The translations under genes and the position numbers were made by a program. Of a stretch of 33,091 nucleotides of DNA, positions 15,475 through 23,700 are shown piece after piece. The first letter of the stretch is position 1, and each line of letters begins with the position of its first letter. This stretch comes from Cesiribacter andamanensis AMV16 (lineage in GTDB: Bacteria; Bacteroidota; Bacteroidia; Cytophagales; Cyclobacteriaceae), in NCBI RefSeq assembly GCF_000348925.1, contig NZ_AODQ01000041.1, positions 1 to 33,091 on the forward strand, read 5' to 3'. A model generated the notes under the pieces. That model had not been told where the DNA came from. It did no database searches and worked only from the letters and a program-made list of their open reading frames with translations.

Positions 15475-18249
15475 CTACTGTTTAATAATCCGGTGCATAT
15501 AGGAGCTGCTACCGTTGCTCAGGCGAAGCAGATATAGGCCAGGAGCAAGGCTGCTTATATCAAGTGGTGGGCTCACTTCCTGTGCCTGTACTGTCTGCTG
15601 AAGCAAACAGCGACCGCTGGTACTGATTACTTCTACCCACCAGCTGCTACCCAGCTGGTGGGCGGCCCATTTTACCTGTACCGACTTGCGGGTTGGGTTA
15701 GGATAGAGGCTAATGCCTGCCATCACTACATCCTCCAGGCCGGTAGGGGGTTCCGTAGCGGGTGAATTCAGGGTGTTGTTCCAGATCTGTACGGGCTGGT
15801 GATAGCCGCTCCACCAGAGATCCAGATCTTGATCGCCATCGGTATCGATGAGGGCAGCAAATATACCCAGGAACAGATTGTCTAGCCGGTACGGTTCGTC
15901 AAAGGTGCCGCTTCCGTTGTTGAGCCAGATGCTGGTACCATCCAGTATACTAACCACCGCCAGGTCCAAGTCGCCATCGCCATCCACATCCCCCAGCGAT
16001 ACATTAAACATATAGTAGGTATCAAGCTGGAGATTAGTGGGCGAAAAGCTGCCAGCACCATCATTTCTAAACAGGAGAACAGCATCATTTTCTACGTCTG
16101 TAATAACAAGGTCCGGCTTACCGTCACCATCCACATCGCCCTGGGCTATGGAGAACAGTTCAGAAGCGGGAAGGGGTGAGCTTGTCTTATTGGGTGCTGA
16201 AAGCGTACCATTCTCCTGATTTATAAAGACAAAAAGCTGGCTATTGCCGATAGCAACTACATCCTGTTTCCCATCAGAATTAACATCTACTATCTGTAGA
16301 TTTTCTATTGTACCATTGAATGTAACAGCAGGGCCTTCTGTAAATGTGCCACTGCCATTATTAAGCCAGGTTTGGAGCAGCGAAGGCTCCGTGTCCGAAA
16401 TAAAAGTATACCGGCTAGAGACCGTGATAATATCCTGATCACCATCGCTATCCATATCACCAAAACGTACATAGAAAGCATCCTGAAAGCCATCGGGTCG
16501 CTCCAGGGTTATATGATGGGTAAAATTACCAGTCCCATCATTCAGAAACACATGCCCCAGATCCCTCACGTAGGTAGAGGTAACCAGGTCAGGGGAGCCA
16601 TCGCCATTGATGTCGGCAACATCCAGACTTCTGCTAAAGCCCGATTCCTGATACAATCTATCTCCCGGCCCAAACTCCCCTTCCTGGTTGAGCCATACAG
16701 CTGTAGCGCCATCAGTGATCGCATCTATATCGCCATCCCCATCCAGATCGGCAAATACAGCATTTAGAGAAGCAGAGGGATATATAGGAAGTGTGCCCGA
16801 GTTCGTAAAGGTACCGGTCCCATTATTCCGATACGCTGTAGCTCCATCGTAAGCCGTTACAACTACATCCAGGGTACCATCGGTATTCAAATCAGCCAGC
16901 TGTACTTTATCGATTAAGCCGGGCACTGTACCCTCCAGGGCCTGAGGTTGAAAATTACCGGAACCATCATTTATGGCCAGAATGACCCCTCCATCTGTTT
17001 CCATAGAATTTTCAGTATTCAGCCCTCCAATGATCAGGTCCGGATAACCATCTCCTGTAAAATCGCCTACTTCAAAATTTTCGTCAGACCCATAACCAGT
17101 CGCAATACTACCCCCATCACTAAATGTTCCCTGGCCATTGTTGGTAAATAGGTGAAGCCCATCAGAGGTGAAGAGAATTAGGTCCTGATCTCCATCCAGG
17201 TCCACATCTGCTGCTCCAATGGTGGGATAGTACGAATTTGTAGTGCTTACATTAAGTGAGCTGCCGCTGGTAAAATTGGCAGCCCCATCGTTTAGCAGCA
17301 CCTGAACACTCTCTTCATATCCCCAGCTCAAAAGGAGTAGATCCGGAGCATCATCGCCATTTACATCCGTTAGTAAAAGTTCACTGATGTCAGCATCCAT
17401 TAGTACTCTAGGGGCAGAGAAAGAGGCATTGCCATTGTTCAGAAACGCCGATACACTTGAGTTACCGCTCTCATCATCTGCAGCCATCACCACATCCAAG
17501 TCACCATCCCCGTCCAGGTCGGCAATCCCTCCGGATGTTCCCATTACAGATGTGCCAAAGGCATGGGGGCTAAAGGTACCGTTGCCATCATTTTTGAACA
17601 CAAAAGTTCCGTTGTCATAGCTGGTGCCGAGCAGATCAACATCGCCGTCACCATCCAGGTCGGCAGCAAGAATAGAATATGTAAAGCCAAATTCTTCCTG
17701 GCTCAACACCTGCCCTTTGGCAAAATTTCCCTGGCCATCATTTAAAAAAACCTGATGGAATGAATAGTAGCCAACCTGCACAAAATCGGTGTCGCCATCG
17801 CCGTCCAGATCGGCAAATACAAGGCGATCGATAGCCGGGTCACCTACATTCTGTCCTTTTACAAAGCCCAGTTCGCCTTCTGTAAGGCGGCTACTGCTTT
17901 GCTGAAGTGCCGGCTGTTTGGTTGAGCGTTTGTTCAGGAGTTGTCGGGCCTGCTCCAGCCTGTAGGGCTCCTTCCCCTGCAGGGGCTGCCGCCGGCCTTC
18001 TTTGGTTTGGGCTGGCGCAGTAAAGCTTATAAGGCCAAGGGCCGCGGCAATGGCCCAATGCTTTAGTTCGGTGGCAGACCCCATGCCCAGGCGCTTTTCC
18101 AGCCGGCGAAGACGCTTAACCCTGCGCCACTGGCTCTGGCTGGAAAGTTCAGAGAAGCTACCGTTCTGGAAGGCTTTAAGCAGGCGACAGGCCAGCTTGT
18201 GCTGCTTGTTTCGAATGTGCTGAAAAAGAGAAGGAGAAAGCGAGGCCAT
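15475..18249 (-). CDS. FG-GAP/VCBS repeat protein with T9SS sorting domain
   Basis: A 924-residue secreted protein. Fourteen calcium-loop repeats of the type DLDGDGDxD run from about residue 145 to 815, each with an FxNDGxGxF-like strand, which builds an integrin-type beta-propeller. The C-terminal 75 residues (YPNPTRKSVQV, then LAPGLYLLRLSNGSSSYMHRIIKQ) form a type A T9SS sorting domain, so it is probably moved to the cell surface or outside. The ATG at 18249 was chosen because it lies 7 bases after the TIGR03032-like gene; the longer frame would need a TTG start and overlap that gene. The hydrophobic signal core (near 64-80, ending FTAPAQ) is preceded by about 63 Lys/Arg-rich residues, an unusually long N-region. 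Confidence 0.9.
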   Translation of the reverse strand: MASLSPSLFQHIRNKQHKLACRLLKAFQNGSFSELSSQSQWRRVKRLRRLEKRLGMGSATELKHWAIAAALGLISFTAPAQTKEGRRQPLQGKEPYRLEQARQLLNKRSTKQPALQQSSSRLTEGELGFVKGQNVGDPAIDRLVFADLDGDGDTDFVQVGYYSFHQVFLNDGQGNFAKGQVLSQEEFGFTYSILAADLDGDGDVDLLGTSYDNGTFVFKNDGNGTFSPHAFGTSVMGTSGGIADLDGDGDLDVVMAADDESGNSSVSAFLNNGNASFSAPRVLMDADISELLLTDVNGDDAPDLLLLSWGYEESVQVLLNDGAANFTSGSSLNVSTTNSYYPTIGAADVDLDGDQDLILFTSDGLHLFTNNGQGTFSDGGSIATGYGSDENFEVGDFTGDGYPDLIIGGLNTENSMETDGGVILAINDGSGNFQPQALEGTVPGLIDKVQLADLNTDGTLDVVVTAYDGATAYRNNGTGTFTNSGTLPIYPSASLNAVFADLDGDGDIDAITDGATAVWLNQEGEFGPGDRLYQESGFSRSLDVADINGDGSPDLVTSTYVRDLGHVFLNDGTGNFTHHITLERPDGFQDAFYVRFGDMDSDGDQDIITVSSRYTFISDTEPSLLQTWLNNGSGTFTEGPAVTFNGTIENLQIVDVNSDGKQDVVAIGNSQLFVFINQENGTLSAPNKTSSPLPASELFSIAQGDVDGDGKPDLVITDVENDAVLLFRNDGAGSFSPTNLQLDTYYMFNVSLGDVDGDGDLDLAVVSILDGTSIWLNNGSGTFDEPYRLDNLFLGIFAALIDTDGDQDLDLWWSGYHQPVQIWNNTLNSPATEPPTGLEDVVMAGISLYPNPTRKSVQVKWAAHQLGSSWWVEVISTSGRCLLQQTVQAQEVSPPLDISSLAPGLYLLRLSNGSSSYMHRIIKQ

Positions 18250-18256
18250 AAAAAAA

Positions 18257-19345
18257 TTAGGATGGGTTTGCAGGGGTTTCCGGCTGCCGCCAAAATACCT
18301 CCTGAGGTGTAACAACTGCTAACGTATGGTAATTTTTGTTTGTATTCAAGATATTGGGCCGCAATTGGCCTGGCAGCACGCCTACATCATAGAGCTCCTC
18401 TACCGTAGCCGTGTACACCAGCTCCGCTACCTGTTTTCCGGTAGGCAGATGTACAATTGCTATACCACAGTGATTGGCCGATTTGGCAATGGGTGCTTCT
18501 GTAAACAGGGTACTGCCCGGGCGTAACCTGGAAAGACCTATAAACAGGTAATCGCCAAACTGCTCCATGCCCCGCACAAAGCCCCGGAACCTGGTAATCA
18601 CTTCATAGCTTCCTTTCGCCTTGTCTACCTCTACCAGTTCTCCGGTGGCGGAAAGTAGGAGTAACAAACGTCCGTTAACTACACGGGGCGAATGGGGCAC
18701 CGGCAGACGATCCAGAATTAGTTCACTGCTATCCACCCCCATTAAAATACCCCCCTTCAGCATATCAGTTCGCCAGCTTTGGGGGCTGTCGCCGCTGCCC
18801 AGCGCTGTTACGTAGGCAGGTTTGCCGTTGGCAAGTGCCAGGCCATTGAGGTGGCAGCGGTCTTCGGGCTTTAGCGCACTTATAAAAGGGGGCTTCCAAA
18901 CAGGCCTGAAGCTGTAGTCCTCATCAATAACTGACAGACAACTAAAGGCTGTATTTACAGCAAGAAGCTTATCACCAACCCATTTCAGGTCGTGTATGTC
19001 TACCTCGCCCGTATAGTACGTGGCCCTGGGAATGTAGAGCGCATCGTAGGTATGGGGCTTATCAGGGTAATGAGGAGCAAGCCCAGAAGCGTTGGCTGTT
19101 ACAATCACCTCCTGCCGGTTAGCTATGGCTAGCCGGTGGCCGGAAAGGGCCATACCCATCGGCTTATCGAAGGTTCGGGGTAGCTGTACCAGGCTATTGG
19201 CATCCTTTGCCGAAAAAATTATGACCTTACCACTTTGGTAGGTGCTGATTACCAGCGAACATTTTAAGCGCAGCAACAGCTCGGGCAGATTTGCAGAATA
19301 GGTATAACTGAAAGGTGCCGCAGGCTTTGCGATCGAATCGGGCAT
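18257..19345 (-). CDS. TIGR03032 family (DUF4915-like) protein
   Basis: A 362-residue protein with no signal peptide or membrane helix. The opening LPELLLRLKCSLVISTYQSGKVIIFS, then DKPMGMALSGHRLAIANRQEVIV and VDIHDLKWVGDKLLAVNTAFSCLSVID, matches the TIGR03032 family as I know it. Strand-turn repeats suggest a beta-propeller. Function is unknown; some relatives sit near secreted or glycan genes. It ends 7 bases before the FG-GAP protein start, so the two are probably translated from one message. It begins 94 bases after the ClC gene. Confidence 0.75.
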   Translation of the reverse strand: MPDSIAKPAAPFSYTYSANLPELLLRLKCSLVISTYQSGKVIIFSAKDANSLVQLPRTFDKPMGMALSGHRLAIANRQEVIVTANASGLAPHYPDKPHTYDALYIPRATYYTGEVDIHDLKWVGDKLLAVNTAFSCLSVIDEDYSFRPVWKPPFISALKPEDRCHLNGLALANGKPAYVTALGSGDSPQSWRTDMLKGGILMGVDSSELILDRLPVPHSPRVVNGRLLLLLSATGELVEVDKAKGSYEVITRFRGFVRGMEQFGDYLFIGLSRLRPGSTLFTEAPIAKSANHCGIAIVHLPTGKQVAELVYTATVEELYDVGVLPGQLRPNILNTNKNYHTLAVVTPQEVFWRQPETPANPS

Positions 19346-19439
19346 AAAAAAATAACAAAGGATGCCTTAAGATAAAAAAATTAACTAAAGATTGTCGCCT
19401 TTCTTGCTTTTTATGACCCATTGGGTCTACACACGTCTG

Positions 19440-21218
19440 CTACTCCCGCTGCTGGCGAATCAGGCGGGTGCGGTAGGCGTTAAAGATGCGGCTCTTGGAG
19501 ACAAAGCCGGCATAGCGGCCGCCGTAGAGCACGGGCAGGTTCCAGGCGCCGGTTTTCTCAAACTTGTTCATCACCGATTCCATTTCATCATCCAGCTGCA
19601 CATAGGCCGGTGGCTGGCGCATGATGGTCTCGATAATAACCGTCTGGCGCTTATCACTGTCAAACATGATCTCCCGGATATCATCCAGCGTAATGATGCC
19701 CTTGAGCACCCCCTTCTCATCTACTACCGGAAACAGGTTGCGCTTGCTGAGCTGTACCAGCCCTACCAGGTCCTGCACACTGGCCCTGGGGGAGATCTCC
19801 AGAAAGTCCGTTTCCACAATCTTCTCCAGGCTAATGAGGCGCAGCACCTGCTTGTCCTTATCATAGGGGATAAAATCGCCGCGCTCCACCAGGTTTTTGG
19901 TGTAAAAGGAGTAGCGCTGAAAGTAGGATGACACGCTGTAGGAAATGGCCGACACCAGCATAAGCGGCACAAAAAGGGTATAGCCGCCCGTAATTTCGGC
20001 AATGAGGAAGATGGCCGTAAGGGGGGCGTGCAAGATGCCGCTCATGAGCCCGCACATGCCCACCAGGGCAAAGTTGGCCACACTAACCTGCCCGGCCACC
20101 TGCACAAAATTAATGAAGCGGGCAAACACAAAGCCGGTAACGGCTCCCATAAAGAGCGAGGGCGCAAACACCCCGCCACTACCCCCTGCCCCAATGGTAA
20201 GGGCCGAGGCTACGGGCTTGATCAGCAGCACCCCCAGCATAAAGAGCAGCACCACATACACACTGTCCAGCTCGCCAAAGAAAAAGCTACGGCTCAGCAG
20301 CACCTCATCCTGGCCCGAGAGCATGGCAATAATGCTATCGTAGCCCTCGCCGTAAATGGGCGGAAAGATAAAAATGATAAGCCCCAGCCCAATGCCCCCC
20401 ATCAGCGCCCGGGGCAGCGCTTCCTGTATGCGGCCTACCCAGCCCTCTACGGCCCACATGATGCGGTTAAAATAAAAAGCCGCCAGGCCGCACACAGCTC
20501 CCAGCAGCAAAAAGTAGGGGGTATCGGCCGCCTGAAAGGGATCTTCCAGCCGGAAGCTAAATAGCACCTCCTCGCCCAGCAGCACCAGCGCCACCAGCTG
20601 CCCGCTTACCGAGGCAATCAGCAGGGGGATAAAGGAAGCAATGGTTACATCCGACAGGATTACCTCTACGGCAAAGATCACCCCGGCTATGGGCGAGTTA
20701 AAGATGGCGGCAATGGCCCCGGCCGCCCCGCAGCCAATGAGCGAGGTGCGCTTTTTGTAGTTGAGGTGCATGAGCTGCCCCACATTGGAGCCAATGGCCG
20801 AGCCCGTTACCACAATGGGTCCCTCCAGCCCCACCGAGCCGCCAAAGCCTACCGTAAGGGCCGAGGTAAACATGCGGGAGTACATTTTGGTACGCCGGAT
20901 CAGGCTGCTCTTTTTGGAGATGGTATAGAGAATATCGGTTACCCCATGGCCCAGCTTTTCTTTGAGCACATAGCGGGCCAGCAGCACCGTTAGCAAAATG
21001 CCAATCAGGGGATAGGTGATGTAGAGCAGGTTGGGAAAGCCAAAGTGAAAAAAACCGGTAAGCTGCTGCTGGATAAAATGCACGGCACTCTTGAGCGTAA
21101 CGGCTGCCAGGCCGGAGAGCATGCCAATAAGCCCGCTGAGCAGCAGGACAAAGTTTTTGTTATTAATGTGCCGGATGCGCCAGACCAAAAAACGCGCCAG
21201 CAGGGTATTTACGCTCAT
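19440..21218 (-). CDS. ClC family chloride channel/antiporter with CBS domains
   Basis: A 592-residue inner-membrane protein with about ten to twelve hydrophobic segments and two C-terminal CBS domains (about 450-580). ClC filter motifs are present: GHGVTDIL near 90, replacing GSGIP, then GGSVGLEGPIV with the gating glutamate near E132, and GGSGGVFAP near 345-353. A second glutamate (FAVEVILSD, near 185) sits where the proton-pathway glutamate of H+/Cl- antiporters lies, so exchange is possible. CBS domains usually sense adenine nucleotides. The ATG at 21218 was chosen over a TTG at 21245, which adds nine residues without family character. The divergent small ORF promoter lies to its right. 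Confidence 0.93.
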   Translation of the reverse strand: MSVNTLLARFLVWRIRHINNKNFVLLLSGLIGMLSGLAAVTLKSAVHFIQQQLTGFFHFGFPNLLYITYPLIGILLTVLLARYVLKEKLGHGVTDILYTISKKSSLIRRTKMYSRMFTSALTVGFGGSVGLEGPIVVTGSAIGSNVGQLMHLNYKKRTSLIGCGAAGAIAAIFNSPIAGVIFAVEVILSDVTIASFIPLLIASVSGQLVALVLLGEEVLFSFRLEDPFQAADTPYFLLLGAVCGLAAFYFNRIMWAVEGWVGRIQEALPRALMGGIGLGLIIFIFPPIYGEGYDSIIAMLSGQDEVLLSRSFFFGELDSVYVVLLFMLGVLLIKPVASALTIGAGGSGGVFAPSLFMGAVTGFVFARFINFVQVAGQVSVANFALVGMCGLMSGILHAPLTAIFLIAEITGGYTLFVPLMLVSAISYSVSSYFQRYSFYTKNLVERGDFIPYDKDKQVLRLISLEKIVETDFLEISPRASVQDLVGLVQLSKRNLFPVVDEKGVLKGIITLDDIREIMFDSDKRQTVIIETIMRQPPAYVQLDDEMESVMNKFEKTGAWNLPVLYGGRYAGFVSKSRIFNAYRTRLIRQQRE

Positions 21219-21333
21219 TCCCAAGATAGTACCAATAGGGCGCAAGTTAGCGCCTGGCTACAGCTAAGCCAAGCCAAACAGGGGGAAAAGCAGCCCCGGA
21301 CAGGATTAATCTTTCTGCTCCCTTGACAAGTAT

Positions 21334-21366
21334 TTTGCAGTTTTCCTGCCAATTGCCGTACCTTTA
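21334..21366 (+). promoter_or_regulatory. Promoter of the 38-residue membrane protein gene
   Basis: TTTG at 21334-21337 and TACCTTTA at 21359-21366 are spaced by 21 bases and match the Bacteroidota TTTG and TAnnTTTG consensus at 11 of the 12 scored positions, counting the two nn as free. A start near 21373 would give a very short or leaderless message. TTGACA also occurs at 21323-21328, but the sigma-A-like spacing is not needed here. Confidence 0.5.
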
Positions 21367-21372
21367 GGCCCC

Positions 21373-21489
21373 ATGCTCCACAAAGTAAAATCCTTCTACA
21401 CCCGTTATAAGCAGTACATGCTGGTAGATGCCCTCATGTATGCGGTGATGGTTGTGCTGATTATCCTGCTATTTGTATTTTTTGGCTGA
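21373..21489 (+). CDS. 38-residue single-helix membrane protein, unknown
   Basis: The frame opens with ATG at 21373 and ends in TGA at 21487-21489. It gives MLHKVKSFYTRYKQYM, then a polar stretch and one strongly hydrophobic helix (ALMYAVMVVLIILLFVFFG) ending directly at the stop. The basic N-tail and C-terminal helix predict an N-in inner-membrane microprotein. It is supported by a well placed promoter and sits in the only gap between the divergent ClC and SRPBCC genes. I do not recognise a family with certainty. No function is claimed. Confidence 0.55.
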   Translation: MLHKVKSFYTRYKQYMLVDALMYAVMVVLIILLFVFFG

Positions 21490-21659
21490 GCCCTGGGTGA
21501 TTCCTAACGCACTTCTCGGCAAAGACCCCCTACTGAACGTCTGCTCGGGGAGCAGTACTTGCACAGCTGGCTTCCAGCACCCAGTTTGAGTGCGTCCTTG
21601 TATGCTTTCATTTCCTGCCCCAATTTTCTTTCTTCAGGCCTTGCCTGCCCGCACTGCGG

Positions 21660-22106
21660 TTATTGCCCCGGCCTGGACTCCAGGAGCTCTTTAAGCTTTT
21701 CCAGATCTTTGGTGGTAGCCCTGCGCATCATGCCGGCCATAAAGGGGGCAAGCAGCTTTGAGAACCCCCTTGGATACCCCCTGTTGCGCAAGCTCATGTG
21801 GGTTGTGGAGGCATCCAGGGCTGTCCAGGTATAGGTAGTTTCCATGGGAAAAGGGCCTTCGGCAGTTTGCATCACCAGGGTGTGGCCCGGTATCAGCTCG
21901 GTAATTTCATAGGTGTAAGCCATGCGGCGGCCCAGAAAATGGGCTACAAACGCCACCTGCGATCCTACAGCCAGGGGTTTGGCGGTCTTCCACTCCGCCG
22001 ATTTAATGTTCATATACCAATCGGGGGCATGATCGGGATTGGCTGCATAGGCAGCCACCTGCTGAAGGGGCCGCCTGATGATGATACTTGTCTGTACGTC
22101 TACCAT
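21660..22106 (-). CDS. SRPBCC family (START-like) protein
   Basis: A 148-residue protein of the polyketide-cyclase/START-like SRPBCC superfamily. The N-terminal strand [27 protein letters not shown] and the later [53 protein letters not shown], and C-terminal long helix are the expected pattern. These proteins bind hydrophobic ligands in a beta-barrel cavity; the ligand here is unknown. It follows rmuC by 18 bases and is probably cotranscribed. Confidence 0.85.
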   Translation of the reverse strand: MVDVQTSIIIRRPLQQVAAYAANPDHAPDWYMNIKSAEWKTAKPLAVGSQVAFVAHFLGRRMAYTYEITELIPGHTLVMQTAEGPFPMETTYTWTALDASTTHMSLRNRGYPRGFSKLLAPFMAGMMRRATTKDLEKLKELLESRPGQ

Positions 22107-22124
22107 GGGGTTACTTTCTGCCGG

Positions 22125-23474
22125 CTATCCCTCTACTGCTTCGTTGTTACTGCCAATGCCCAGCTCACCCATGCTTTTTTTGGCATTGATGCCCATGGCC
22201 TTGAGCTTTTCGGCCCGGCCCAGCAGGTTGCCCTTGCCGGTGCTGAGCTTTTTCATGGCCTCCTCGTAGGCCTCCCGGCTCCTGTCCAGCATCCCCCCTA
22301 CTTTTTCAAGCTCCTGCACAAAGCCAAAGAATTTATCGTAGAGCTTGCCGCTCTCTTCGGCAATCTGCAGGGCATTTTGGTTTTGTTTTTCGTACTTCCA
22401 GATGGAGGCGGTGGTGCGCAGGGTGGCCAGTAGGGTGGTGGGGCTTACAATTACCACCTTGCGCTCCCAGGCATAGCCAAAGAGATCATCGCCATCGGCA
22501 CTCAGGGCCAGGCTGAAGCAGGCTTCGATGGGCAGAAAGAGCAGCACAAAATCGGGCGCATTGAGCTTGTGCAGGCGGTGGTAGTGCTTGTCCGACAGGC
22601 CTTTTACATGGCTGCGGATGCTGAGCACATGCTGGCGCAGGTACTGGCTGCGCTCGGCCTCCTCCAGGCAGCTGCAAAAACGCTCGTAGGCCACCAGCGA
22701 TACCTTGGCATCAATGATGAGGTGGCGGCCTTCGGGCAGTTTTACAATCACATCGGGCCGCTGCTGCTGCCCCTCCTCACTGCGCAGGCCCAGCTCTTCT
22801 CCCTGCAGTAGGTATTCGCTGCCGCGCTGCAGTCCGCTGCTTTCCAGAATGCGCTCCAGCACCAACTCGCCCCAGTTGCCCTGCGTTTTATTATCACCCT
22901 TAAGGGCCTGGGTGAGGTTGCGGGCTTCTTCGCTCATCTGCAGGTTTAGTTTGGCCAGGCGCTCCAGCTCGCTTTTCATCAACTGGCTTTGCACGCTCTG
23001 CTGCTCCTGGTTATTCTCTACCCGCTTTTCAAAGGAGGCAATGCGCTCCTTAAGGGGGTCCAGGATCAGGCGCATGCGCTCGCTATTGCTTTCGGCCAGC
23101 TGCTCTCGCTGCTGGTTCAGCACCTTTTGCGCCAGGTTTTCAAACTGCTGGCGCAGCTGCTCCTGTAGCTGGCGCAGTTCCTCTTTTTGGGTGAGCAGCT
23201 TTTCCTGCAGGTGGCGGTTGGTGGTTTGGGCTTCTACCAGACTGCTGCGCAGATCGGCCTCGGCAAACTGCAGCTGCTCCCGCTCCTGCTGCAGGCGGTC
23301 CTGCTGCTGCTGCAGGCGCTGGTAGCGGTCTTGGGCCAGCTGCTGGCCCTGCCGGGCATCAAGCGCCTTCAGCTCCTGTTCTTTTGCCTTTTTGAACAGG
23401 TAGAGGCTGACCCCCATAAGGGACAGGCAGGCAGCAGAAAGCAGAAATAAGAATAATTGGGCAGTATCTGGCAT
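22125..23474 (-). CDS. rmuC: DNA recombination protein RmuC
   Basis: A 449-residue protein. An N-terminal membrane helix (about 6-26) is followed by a long coiled coil (about 27-185, rich in Q, E, L, R) and the RmuC domain with LERILESSGLQRGSEYLLQ, RPDVIVKLPEGRHLIIDAKVSLVAYERF and SPTTLLATLRT. The D-x-K in LIIDAKVS is the PD-(D/E)xK nuclease-like core. RmuC limits rearrangements at inverted repeats and is now viewed as an antiphage or anti-foreign-DNA factor in some bacteria. An SRPBCC gene follows by 18 bases. Confidence 0.93.
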   Translation of the reverse strand: MPDTAQLFLFLLSAACLSLMGVSLYLFKKAKEQELKALDARQGQQLAQDRYQRLQQQQDRLQQEREQLQFAEADLRSSLVEAQTTNRHLQEKLLTQKEELRQLQEQLRQQFENLAQKVLNQQREQLAESNSERMRLILDPLKERIASFEKRVENNQEQQSVQSQLMKSELERLAKLNLQMSEEARNLTQALKGDNKTQGNWGELVLERILESSGLQRGSEYLLQGEELGLRSEEGQQQRPDVIVKLPEGRHLIIDAKVSLVAYERFCSCLEEAERSQYLRQHVLSIRSHVKGLSDKHYHRLHKLNAPDFVLLFLPIEACFSLALSADGDDLFGYAWERKVVIVSPTTLLATLRTTASIWKYEKQNQNALQIAEESGKLYDKFFGFVQELEKVGGMLDRSREAYEEAMKKLSTGKGNLLGRAEKLKAMGINAKKSMGELGIGSNNEAVEG

Positions 23475-23646
23475 AGGCTGCTGGGCAACGTTTTAGCTAA
23501 GATACTTGTATAAGGGCAGAATTTAAACGATTGGGTGCAAAAGAAACCTCCGGCTGGAATACCCCTTTGGAATGCACTTCCCCCCCTTTTATCAGAAGCG
23601 CGGCGGTTCCTCCGGAGAGGATTATTCGTACACTGGCCTGTTGCAC

Positions 23647-23680
23647 AAAAAAAGCCTTCTGCATGGCTGCAGAAGGCTTT
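23647..23680 (-). terminator. Rho-independent terminator of the unknown 512-residue gene
   Basis: AAAGCCTTCTGC (23651-23662) pairs with GCAGAAGGCTTT (23669-23680) around a 6-base loop, with seven U on the minus strand (23647-23653). It lies 20 bases beyond the stop of the gene at 23701-25239. It also ends in TTTT on the plus strand, so it may work both ways. Confidence 0.85.
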
Positions 23681-23700
23681 TACAGGAAAGGTCACTTTGC

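Noticed and set aside
18250-18315. TTG start extending the FG-GAP protein
   Set aside because: It overlaps the TIGR03032-like gene by 59 bases; the ATG at 18249 lies just after that gene.
19415-19427. Terminator-like palindrome GACCCATTGGGTC after the ClC gene
   Set aside because: The stem is only five base pairs and no U run follows on the minus strand.
19392-19931. Plus-strand frame of 179 codons
   Set aside because: Antisense to the ClC CBS region, with no recognizable domain.
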